Shown here one piece after another: positions 46,446-56,248 of a DNA stretch of 64,000 bases (position 1 is the stretch's first letter; each line of letters opens with the position of its first letter). The notes below the pieces were generated by a model, which saw nothing but the letters and a program-made list of their open reading frames with translations, did no database searches and was not told the origin of the DNA. Both the position numbers and the translations under genes were made by a program. Origin of the DNA: Buxus sempervirens (Eukaryota; Streptophyta; Magnoliopsida; Buxales; Buxaceae); the NCBI GenBank assembly GCA_947561395.2, contig OX387194.1, forward strand, positions 16,168,048 to 16,232,047. Reading direction: 5' to 3'.

Positions 46446-47504
46446 AAGCGTTTTTTTTGTGTATTGTTGATCCCCTACCGAATTTTTGATGATTTGCATT
46501 AAAACCATTGAACCAACAGGGTTTCCGGGTCACCCGGAAACCCAACTTGGGACTTGGACCAACCGGTCCAGCTTGGTTCACTAGTGGGCCTTCCAACGGG
46601 GCCCACCAAGCCCAATAAACACTAAGGCATGCAACTAAGCCAGATTAAGTGAAATCAACCGACCTAATCGGATGGGCCAAACCCAATGCGGCCCACCCGT
46701 ACCTTGGGTGTATGAAATAAATACGTGAACTGCGTGGTTTGGCCGAGACCATGGGCTAGGGCCTGTCGGGCCGGCCAAAAGCCCGCTAATCAAACCAAGT
46801 TAGGGTGCAAACCCTAAACTTCGAAGCACTGGGCCTTCGAGCCCAAAGTCTGGATCACGGGTCCCAAGCCCTGTGACCAGCCCACTTTGGCAAGATTAAA
46901 ATAAGATAACATACAATCACTGGGCCACCATGTGGGCCCACCTGAGGGGCCCACAAACCAATCCGGCCCACCACTTGCATAAAAACCACTTAAGCTTCAA
47001 ACTTGAACCTTAATAAATAAATAAAAAAACCAACTCATTATCCAAAGCCCACAGGGCCTCCTAGGGTTAGACAGAGGCCCACCAAGGGTACACAGGCCAA
47101 CTCAAGCCCATCCAGGACACCGGTTGGGCCTTCCAACGGGGCCCACCCCAAACAGACCCAGATCAATTAAGTTGAACAGAACAAGATAAAATCAACTAAA
47201 GGGACCCAAACCACTCAGGTGGTCCCACCAAGACCTAACAAAAATGCATGCTGGATTAGAAATCGGGTGAGAACCAAAGTGAGAAAGCTGACTCAAATCA
47301 GGGAACCCATGGGACCCGTCATCCGACGGGGTGGATTGGGGTGTCTGGACTTCCCCAGCCCACAACCGAGAACCAACCTTAGAATCTCAAGCCGCAGACC
47401 CAAAGACCTAAATAGACAAGATTAGGCACCCAGGTGTCCGCCTGCACCCCATCAGGCGGTGGCGACTCCGAATCACCCCATGCCGAGTTTCCCACGCGTG
47501 CACA

Positions 47505-48454
47505 CTCTCAATGAGATTCTCAACTGGGTAACTCGTTCAAATTCATGAAACTCATCCTCTCCAGCTTCAAGTCGAGCCTGTTGAAGCTCCTTATCAGTTT
47601 TCTCACAATCTTCATGGTCACATGTGAGCGAGTCCACTTGTTTTGAAGCTCACCCTTCACTTGCACCTCAGACTCATGCTCTTCTCTCAAAGACTTGATT
47701 CTTGCTTCTGCCTCAGCAATCTTTTCTATGACAACCACACGTGAAGCAAAACTGAAATCCTCCTTGGATGGCATGTCTACGCCCCAAGTTAGAATACCAT
47801 CAATAGTTTCTAACAAGGCCTAGGAAACTTAAAAACTGGATTGTTCTATATGGACCTGTAACATTAGATGATGATAGCTGATCTTCTTTTCTAGAGGGTG
47901 TTGATGTATCACTTCCGGTGTTACGAAAGTTTACCACAACGTCAGTGGCATCATTGTCCTCATCTTCAGAATCACTGGATTTATGATAACGGGCCCTCTT
48001 GAATGTCACGACTATCATTGTCGTATTCTTCTGCCACTAGTGGATTATCAAAAGTCGATAGAAGTGAGCTTGCAACCGTAGGAATATAGCAAACTTCTCC
48101 TCTAGCAAAAGGAGGATTTGTTTCCTTAGCAGCAATGTTAACAGATACAAATATAGGAGTAACTCCTCTCTCTCATGAAGACTTTTATCAGCATATATAA
48201 AGTCCTATAATGGTTTAAAAGGAGCACTCATCAAAGTTGAGATAATATGTCATAACAGTTGGCCCAAGTAAGGCAACGAATTCCTTGCCGACCATTGCAC
48301 GTAATATCACCCAGACAACTCATCCTCTATATCTAGAGAACAAAATGCATCACTATTCCTTTGAAAGAGGCGATGCAATGCTAAAGCAAGATCCGTAATG
48401 CCTTAGCTACTCTGGTAGTATTTAAAGTTGAAGATTATTTGAAGGAAAGCAAGC
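47505..48454 (-). pseudogene. Antisense ORF region of the Tat element, distal part
   Basis: On the minus strand, 48018-47800 encodes an acidic Ser/Asp-rich segment (ARYHKSSDSEDEDNDATD) and 47816-47520 a probable coiled coil (VVIEKIAEAEARIKSLREEH). Antisense ORFs between pol and the 3' LTR are known in some Tat-lineage elements. I recognise no catalytic domain. It continues on the far side of the LTR at 48455-50928. Broken. Confidence 0.5.
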
Positions 48455-50301
48455 TATGCACATGTTCGATCCACAGGATCGCACATTGCTGACTCGAGGT
48501 ACACGGGGGTGCGTGCCTCTCTTTTGGGAAATCCGGATTTCGGAGTCGCCACTGCCTGATGGGGTGCAAGCAGACACCTGAGTGCCTAGGATTGTCTATT
48601 TTGGCGATCTACAACTTGAGATTCAGGGTAGGGTCTCAGTTACGGTCTGGGGAAGTCCTTAGACACCCCGGCCCATCCTATCGGATGACGAGTCCCTCGG
48701 GTCTTCCTGGTTTGAGTCAACTTGTTTATTTCACCCAATTCCTACTCAGATATGCATTCTTTTTCAGTCTTGTGTGAGGACCACCTTAATGGTGTGGGTC
48801 CCCCCTTTTTCTTTGATTTTTATCTTTTTACTTTGAAGGTGAGGCGGGTTTGTTGTGGGCCCCATTGGAAAGCCCATTGGTGTACCAATTTGGGCTAAGG
48901 CAAACCCAAGTCCCATTTGAGGGTTACTTTGGATAACCCTTTTTGGTTTTGGTTTATTTGATTTGGAAGTGGTTTAAGAATGCAAAGTTGATCAGTTTAG
49001 TTGGTTTAGGTTTTTAAAAAAGAGTCCATTGGGCTTGGAGGAAGCCTTGGTCTAACCGGCCAATCCATGATCATGCATCCAACAATCAATCAAATATTCA
49101 TAAGAAACATGAAATGAAGATACTAAGACAAGCTAAAATTGGTGGACTAATGTGTGTGCTACACATGTTAGTGTTCATGGTAATAAAGGGAGGCTAAAAA
49201 GGAAAAGGCCTAGGCATGCATCCTTAGTGCAACATGCATATGTGTGTTGCTTGGTGTACATGCAAACAACAGGCTAAAAGAGACCCCAAATAGTAGAAAA
49301 ATGATGAGCTTGGGATCATGGTAATGGGATTGAGGGACATGCTATTTACATACATGCAAGCCTACAACTTATTCAAGCACGTTTCATAATAAAAGAATAA
49401 CAAAAAGCAAGCTAGAAAGCACCTTGGACGTCATTAAAGAAAGGATTTGGGGGATTCAACGAGGGTACATTTGAATATGAGGGAAGGGATAATATGCTCT
49501 CCTTTAGATGATAAGAAGAAAATATGGGGGGAGCATGGTAAAGTGTATTCAAGTATAACCCAACATGGTCTCTCCTCCCTTTCTTTGTACACTAAACCTT
49601 CCCCCTTACTGTGGGAGCTCATTTTCATGAAGAGATGAAGAGGAAATGAAGAAAAGGAGTGGAAAAATACATGCTCATATGAGTGAGAATAGTAAACAAG
49701 AGGCACATGCTCACATTTCTTTCATTTCCATATATGTTAAATAGAATCCAACAAGAAGGCTTACCTTGGAGTTTGGGGCTTCCATGGTGAGTGTGGGAGT
49801 TCCCTTGAAGGTTGGACAGCACTTCAGGAGACTTTTTTCACTTCCATAGCACCTTCTTGCTTCCTCCTTGGCTTTAGGTTGGGGAAGAGGAGAAGAGGGA
49901 GAGGGTAGAAAGTGTTTGAAAGAGGTTTTGGTGAAAAAGGGTTTGGAGAAGAAGGGCTTGGAGAGGGGTTCTAGAGAAGGGTTAGAGAGGTTAGTTGGAG
50001 AGGGTTGGGGAGCTTAGAAAGAGTTAGAAGGGGTTTTGAGAGAGTTTGAGAGCTTGGGGGAGAAGAGTTTAGGGTTAGAGCACCCCTCTCTTCCCTTTTA
50101 TAGAGAGGGTTACTTAGTTGTTAAGAATGACTTTTTTTAATTATTTTTGTTTACTTAGTGGTTTAGAATCACTTTTTTATTATTATTTTATTTGCTTAGT
50201 GGTTAAGAATCACTTTTTTATTATTATTTTTGTTTACTTACTTTTTTATTATTATTTTTGTTTACTTAGTGGTTAAAAAAGAGAGATGGGGTGGGTGACG
50301 A

Positions 50302-50326
50302 CCACGTGGCGTAGTTCGCCACGTGG
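50302..50326. promoter_or_regulatory. Perfect G-box palindrome, 10-bp stem
   Basis: CCACGTGGCG, loop TAGTT, CGCCACGTGG. It places two G-boxes in inverted orientation where the sister LTRs have them as direct repeats. It lies about 200 bp upstream of the LTR TATA box. Confidence 0.85.
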
Positions 50327-50365
50327 CAACATATCTGCATTTTTGCCCTAGGGCTTGATCTGCTC

Positions 50366-50868
50366 ATAACTTCTTCATCCGAATCCCGATTCTGACAAAC
50401 TCAGTTGCGCTGGAACCGCGTTGAGATTTCCTACTCACTGAGACAGAGTATTGCAGTAAATTCAAGTTCTGATATGCTTGATTGCATCGAAACAGGATTT
50501 CCTATCTTTCAGGATATGGATGACAATTAATCGGGGTTTGAGCAGAAAGTCAATTTCTGCACCCCCGAGGTTTGACCTGCCCATAACTTCCTCATCTGGA
50601 CTCCGATTCTGGCGAACTCAGTTGCGCTAGAACCATGTTGGGATTCCATATCCATTGAAGTAGGGTATGGCAGTTAATCTGGGTTTGGAAAGAAAGTCAA
50701 TTTCTGCTCCCTAGGGTTTGACCGGCTAATAACTTCTTCATCTGGACTCCGATTCTAGCAAACTCTATTGCATTGGAACCATGTCGGAATTTCCCATCCA
50801 TTGGGATAAAGTATGGCAGTTAATTCAAGCTTGACCATAAAGTCAATTTCTGCTCCCCAAGGTTTGAC
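50366..50868 (-). repeat. U3 tandem units of the TGTAAGCACC-family LTR
   Basis: About four units of roughly 110-145 bp containing ATAACTTCTTCATC, GACTCCGATTCT, AAACTCAGTTGCG and AAAGTCAATTTCTGC. Related units occur at about 32925-33260, 34040-34330 and 44400-44870 in the sister LTRs. Confidence 0.85.
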
Positions 50869-50928
50869 CTGTTTTTTAGGGTTTTCATTTCTGGCACTTC
50901 TGGGAGGTGCAAAAATGAGGTGCTTACA

Positions 50929-51180
50929 CAAGCCTCAATAACTTTGCAAAAAGGGATAAAGCTTTCAAAGCCTTCATAGTCACATGCAAAATGCCCGAAC
51001 TTGAGTCCAACCAACAAAGCTATCCATGTAAGGTTCAATGTGGCATTAAGCTAGAGATATGGGCTTCTAAGAAAATGGACCCAAGAAAATCTATGTGTCA
51101 TCATTGCTCAAGGCTTGTTGAGGAGCAACATGCCCACTGCATATTAAAAAAAAAGGTTATGGCCATTTACCAAAAAAAAA
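50929..51180 (-). pseudogene. Antisense ORF region of the Tat element, proximal part
   Basis: Minus-strand coding-like segment (LKFGHFACDYEGFESFIPFC at about 51010-50950), on the other side of the solo-LTR insertion from 47505-48454. No domain recognised. Fossil. Confidence 0.4.
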
Positions 51181-51600
51181 CGTCATGAAAATGAAAAAAA
51201 AAATCATTAATGAGCCTCAAAAAGGGTTTATTAAAATGGAGTAAATTAATCCATCTAAACCAAAACAAATGGAAAAAAATTAAGAGGGCAAATCAAATCC
51301 AAAATGGATTCCTCTTCGCAAAATATATATAAGAAGAAACAAGATGTCAAGAAAATGACAAAACAAATCAAGCCCCAAGAAAGGATTTTATAAAATGATG
51401 GAATTAATTAATCCATCTAAGCCAAAACAAATAAAAATGCTAAAGAGGACAAATCTAGTCTAAAAGAGGATTCCTCTTTGCAAAACAAAAACAAAAGTCA
51501 TAAAAATGACAAAACAAATCATTAATGAGCCTCAAAAAAGGGGATTTACTAAAATGATGGAGTTAATTAGTCCATCCAAAGAAAAGAAAAGATAGGAAAA
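51181..51600. repeat. Tandem repeat of about 165 bp before the 3' LTR
   Basis: About 2.5 units with AATGAGCCTCAAAAAGGG, GGARTTAATTAATCCATC, GGATTCCTCTTYGCAAAA and AAAATGACAAAACAAATCA. Tandem arrays between coding region and 3' LTR are common in Tat-lineage elements. Confidence 0.85.
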
Positions 51601-51690
51601 AAAATTTTAAATTATCTTTCCTAAAAATCCCAAACATAAATTCAAATTAAATTTCGAGCTTTGCATGTGATAAGTCTCACATACAAACTC

Positions 51691-51700
51691 GAAGAGGGGC
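51691..51700 (+). other. Purine tract (PPT) of the Tat element
   Basis: GAAGAGGGGC lies three bases before the LTR start TGTTGACAC at 51704, the place of the plus-strand primer in LTR retrotransposons. Confidence 0.75.
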
Positions 51701-51703
51701 ATC

Positions 51704-54700
51704 TGTTGACACTAAAATTTTGGTAAGGTGGCATTGCATGCCACGTTTCCACCTCACCAAAATTGTTAAGAGAAAAAAGAAAAGGTATAATAATAATAAA
51801 TAAAAGAACATATATTTTTGGAGTCGTGCACCTGCATGACTCCAAAAAATAATAATAATAAAAAGGTGAGGATACAGAGGGGGGGGGGGGGGGGAATTGA
51901 ACATTACATAACGTATCTTCCCTACTAAGTGGCAATCACTTGTCACTTACCACCACAATCTCCCTATTTAAGACAACACTAGTCTTCGAAAAGGGGATTC
52001 ATCAAGTCTTAAGTTTGGAAGTTTACGGGAGTTATCGAAGAAGGCATCCAGAGAGTTATCCAGAGGAGTCCTTTGCAACAAGAAATCTTCAAGCACGAAA
52101 GGTAAGGTGATGAGAAAGTTAGCATTATCCTCTCCTTTTTCTCTTGGGATTCTTCTAAATTCCTCCAATTGAGTTTCGGAGATTCAGGGATTCTCATTAG
52201 GATCATCCAGACTCCATGTCTTAATTGGAGCAAATTAGAAGACGAAGAGATTTGGCAGTATCCTTTCCTTCTCCTTGATTTTTTTTCCTTGATTTTCCTA
52301 AATTCCTCCGATTGAGTTTCAAAGAGTCAAGGATTCTTATTAGGATCACCCTGACTCCATGTCTTAATTTGAGTAATTCAGGAAATTGATAGATTTTCTT
52401 TGTTAGTTCTCGTAGATAATCTTGAAGGCTACGGATTTTTGTCAGGATCACCTAGACTTCATCGGATAAACTCTCAAAAAATTGAGTCGAGGATTCTTGT
52501 CAAGATCACTCGGACTCTTCTGAAAAAGTCATCCTAAAAGAAATAGGGATGAAGGATTTGTGGGTTCTTTAAAGGGCTTAAAACAATAAAAATAATTTTA
52601 TGAGTTAAAATCTAATGTTACAATGCCAAAAATGGGCTAAAACATGTCTAGAGACTTGTAGGAATTCAACAAGTGGTAAAATTGAAAATTTGACTAAAAT
52701 TAGGTGCCTAATGGTCATTTCTGCTCCGGGCCAATCATCCCAGGCTACGCGCACAGACCTTGGAGAACTCTAGGCCAAGAACATGCCCGTGCGCGCAAAG
52801 GCATTTGCGCATTGGGCTAGGCACGCATGCACAACCCACGTGGCAACACAACGCCTGGGCCAGCCCAAGCGCGCAATAGTGACCAGCACGCCCATCCTCG
52901 GTTTTGATCCAGACCGCTCCAGCCCTGTACCCACTAGCCCATCCCTAAGTTCGATGTTGGTGTCACCTCGCTCCGCCTAAATCCGACTCGGAGTCGTACT
53001 CGCACGCACATGTCAAGCTTAATTCATGGCCCACACGTAGGTATGGCCCAATGTGCTACCCACACTCCCTCCTCATAAAGCGATCCAAATGTCAGCCTGT
53101 GGGCGAACTAGACCCAAGCCGCCTGAACCAAAGGCTCCCGAACTGGAAAACCATCCCGATTTGACCCAGATTTGCATATTTTACCCAATTTAAGCTTAAT
53201 TTGGCCTCTGAAAAATCCCTAAAAATCATTAGACCTTTCTGGATCCTAAATATACCCAAATTACGTCACAAATGGTGATGTAAAAATATAATTGCTCTCT
53301 TTCATCAAGTAAAAGCACTATAAAGTGCCTTGAACCAAACCAAATCTTCCCAAACGTGTTCAATCTTGAACCAAAATATCTCAAACTAACTAAATATCAA
53401 ATGGGAAAGAAATTGAAAGCTCTAAAGCCCAAAAGTTATCAATTAGCTTATCCAAAGCTTTTTAATTAAGGCAAATCCACCCAAAATGGGTTTAGGCCCA
53501 AAAATTAAAGTAAACCGAAATTGTTCTATAACTAAACTGAACCATAAACATCTTAAATTAAACCAAAATTGTTCTAAAATTAAAATTATATGAATCATGG
53601 CATCAAGCAAAACCAAAAAAAAAAAAAAAAGACATTTTGCATAAGCCATGCAATATAACTTGTTTAAACCAGCCCCTATATACTTTATATTTTCAAATTA
53701 ACCCAAACAAACCGTTTTCCCCTTCTTATGGTTCAAGTCAAAAAAAGTGGTTAAACTAATCATTTCCTTCAAATTAAACCAAATGGTTCAATCCAAAGGT
53801 AAGATCCATGCGGTCTAATGCCTTAAAGTTGAACCAAAACCAAATCAAATCCTATCAAATTAAGCCGTTTCCTCTTTGTGGTTTAGCCCAAACCAAATAA
53901 ATTAAACTCAAATGGTTTAATTCGAGGTATGATCTTTTATGGTCCAACGCCTTCAACATTAAACCATTTAAATTAAACCAAATCTCAAATTGGACCTTAA
54001 TGTTTCCCACCAATTCAAAATAAATCAAATTAAACTCTTATGGTTTAACATAAGGTATGATCTTTTATGGTCCAAGGCTTTAGACATTAGACCGTTGAAA
54101 TTAAACCCAATTAAACTGAATCTTAATGGTCAAATTAAAGAAAATAAACCAAATTAAATGTTACATAAATCTTCCATGGTCTAATACCTTAAAATCAAAC
54201 TTAAATTGAATAACTTCCATGTTCCACTACTTTGGGGAAACAATATAAAATTAAACCGGACATCAAATATTGTCCAAAATCAAATCCAATTCAAATTAAA
54301 TTCAAAACACCCTTTTGAACTACGTTTGGCTTGATCCCTTAAAAGGGTACGTAGGCAGCTTGAAAAATATAGAACTCGAGTTCAACCACAACTAAAACAA
54401 ACCAAACCAAATTCAAAAATAAACACAGTCAAACTTAAACTTAAATTGTCGTTTGGAACTATGTTATGACTTGATCCCAAAATTGGGTGCCTAGGCAGCC
54501 CGACAAAATCAAGATCAAGTTCAATCATAATTAAAACAAACTAAATCAATCACAACCATGCAAGTAATCAAGCCTTGTGAATTAAGTGAGAATCAAGGAG
54601 TTTCCTATAATATTTTAGAATTGTAATTAAGGGGATTGTTTTGTAGCCTAGACGCCTTGGATGGGTCCGCGCCCCGTGAAATAAAAAAACCTCCATAGAT

Positions 54701-54744
54701 GGGTGAAATCATGTTTAATAAAAGATTCAAATTTTTGGTCAACA
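51704..54744 (+). repeat. 3' LTR of the Tat element, 3041 bp
   Basis: TGTTGACACTAAAATTTTGG at the start mirrors CAAATTTTTGGTCAACA at the end, giving good TG..CA inverted termini. A TATA-like CTATTTAAGA lies at about 51963. It holds a 16-G run (51879-51894), about three tandem units of 110-150 bp at 52120-52530 (TCCAATTGAGTTTCRGAGA, GACTCCATGTCTTAATT), and a set of units in 53740-54190 (ATTAAACTCTTATGGTTTAA, GGTATGATCTTTTATGGTCC). The end matches the 5' LTR tail at 27251-27507. The target duplication cannot be checked because the 5' edge is lost. Confidence 0.88.
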
Positions 54745-55632
54745 GAGTGCTGGGAACTACTTAAGGAACCTGACAATATATAGGCTAAATATATTAGTGG
54801 TGAGTATTCTAAGCACCCTAATTTTGCACAGGTTGAAATTTGGAAATGTACACAAATCCTAAGATCTTAAAAGAGCAAGAATTGAGAAAATGGACAAATA
54901 AGGGGAAAAGTAGTAATTTGGATATAAAGGATTTTGAAAAGTCTTAGGTTTAGATTGAGTGGATCCTAAAATGTGAAAGTTACAAAAAATTGTACTTGGA
55001 AAGCCCTTGAAATGAAGAAATTAAAGTGAATTGAAGAATAAGGGTTTTTTTTTTACAACTATCATAAATTCATGGGAGGCTTTTTTAAATCCTATAAATT
55101 GGAAATTTGGAACCCACAAATGGCTTCTAGATTGTGTTCAGAGTGTCAAAGTTTTCATGTAAACTGTGGCACATGGTTTTGGTGCCATGTTTTGCCGTTT
55201 ATTGGCAACACATATCACATGCATGAAGCGACACATGTTCTAGTATTTTCGTCATATATTTTTTTGTACTTTGGCTAGCTAATCAATAAGAAGTTTGGTG
55301 AATTTGAATTTTAATTGCTTATTTACAATGGAGAGTTTAGCCATGAACCCATGACCAAATGTGCATGAAGTTTTGTTTGGTTTCTTTTTTGCTTTAACTT
55401 TTTGAGAACAAGATCTTTACTGTATATGTTGCCTGAAGTCCTAGGTGTTCTTTGGAAATTGACCCCACAAACCATGAATTTGAGTAATGGAACAAAAATA
55501 TATTTAACCCAAAAAAGGCTGAAGTGGCCTCAAATTGAACAAATATGCACTAAACTGGTCCAATGTTAATCAAACCACAAGAGGCATGAGATATGTGTTT
55601 TGGCACGCTAAATCATTCACCAACCATCAGTT
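54745..55632. other. AT-rich DNA between two elements
   Basis: No coding domain, LTR end or repeat was recognised. It may be remnant sequence of an older element or unique DNA. Confidence 0.4.
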
Positions 55633-56248
55633 TGTGGGAACTTTCATGCTGCAGAAAATTTTAATTAAATAATAATCAGTATTTTTATTGGGGATTTTAC
55701 TGATGGATTGTAATTATAAATATAGGTGATCACACTGATAGAGGAGATCCGGAGATTGAAGCAAATCTGACCGTTGGATCATGAAATAAATGAGTAAGTA
55801 AAATTATATTTTAAAGTATCTTGGTTTCACTATCTGATTTGATTTGATTGGGAAAATTATTACTCAACAAAATATATTTTAAAGTATCTTGATTTCTGAA
55901 CTTCAAAAAAATCTTCACATCTTAACTATTTTGTAAAATTATATTTGGAAAGAGTTTAAGCTTCGGAAATCCCTATATGCCACTAGGCACTATTATTGAA
56001 CCATGTTCGTTTGAAGAAATTGTTATTGTTGGTGTCTAGTGGGCATAGCTGCATGTGGATCCATAGGGTTAAGCTTGAGAGTGAAGAGGTTTTTCTTTGT
56101 TTAGGTACTCCTATTTTTCGCTCATGCTTCCTTTGCAAGTTAGTTTGCTTTGGAGGGTCTGCATGTATGTATGGATAAGCGGCCATCTCCATGTATTGAT
56201 TCAGGTTCTACATGCTGGTGGTATGTGCCGAACTTCTTAAGTTTTGTG

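Larger units (their letters stand above)
44379..47504 (+). mobile_element. Solo LTR of the TGTAAGCACC family, plus strand
   Basis: Begins TGTAAGCACCTCATTTTTGC and ends CGCGTGCACA. Flanks are CTTTC (44374-44378) and CTCTC (47505-47509), a 5-bp target duplication with one difference. Length 3126 bp. Order: three to four tandem U3 units (44400-44870), paired CACACGTGGC words (44908, 44928), palindrome cluster (45080-45327), TATAAATAGG (45338), CT-rich leader, the downstream palindrome group (46295-46445), GGGCCCAC-rich part and the GGTGGCGACTCC tail. It is the most complete member of the family in the window. Confidence 0.88.
48455..50928 (-). mobile_element. Solo LTR of the TGTAAGCACC family, minus strand, in the antisense ORF
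   Basis: Starts TGTAAGCACCTCATTTTTGC at 50928 on the minus strand and ends CATGTGCATA at 48455. Flanked by a perfect 5-bp duplication CAAGC at 48450-48454 and 50929-50933. Length 2474 bp. Four U3 tandem units of about 145 bp (50366-50868), a perfect G-box palindrome (50302-50326), a CTATAAAAGGG promoter on the minus strand (50094-50104), a leader, and the GGCGACTCC tail (about 48542). Confidence 0.92.
27251..54744 (+). mobile_element. Old Tat-type Ty3 element, heavily nested, 27.5 kb span
   Basis: 5' LTR tail 27251-27507 (ends TTTTTGGTCAACA), PBS region from 27508 (TCGGCACACCTAGTGGGACC), internal coding and antisense regions, purine tract 51691-51700 and 3' LTR 51704-54744 (TGTTGACAC..GGTCAACA). 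By eye the two LTR tails (27251-27507 and 54484-54744) are about 80% alike, pointing to an insertion several million years old or more. Nested insertions: 27785-34394 (with 30911-33287 inside it), about 41481-43604, 44379-47504 and 48455-50928. Two RNase H domains and an antisense ORF place it in the Tat lineage. Broken many times over. Confidence 0.85.

Noticed and set aside
47505-48018. Independent host gene on the minus strand
   Set aside because: It lies within the Tat element between pol and the 3' LTR, where antisense ORFs are known for this lineage, and it has no introns or promoter of its own.
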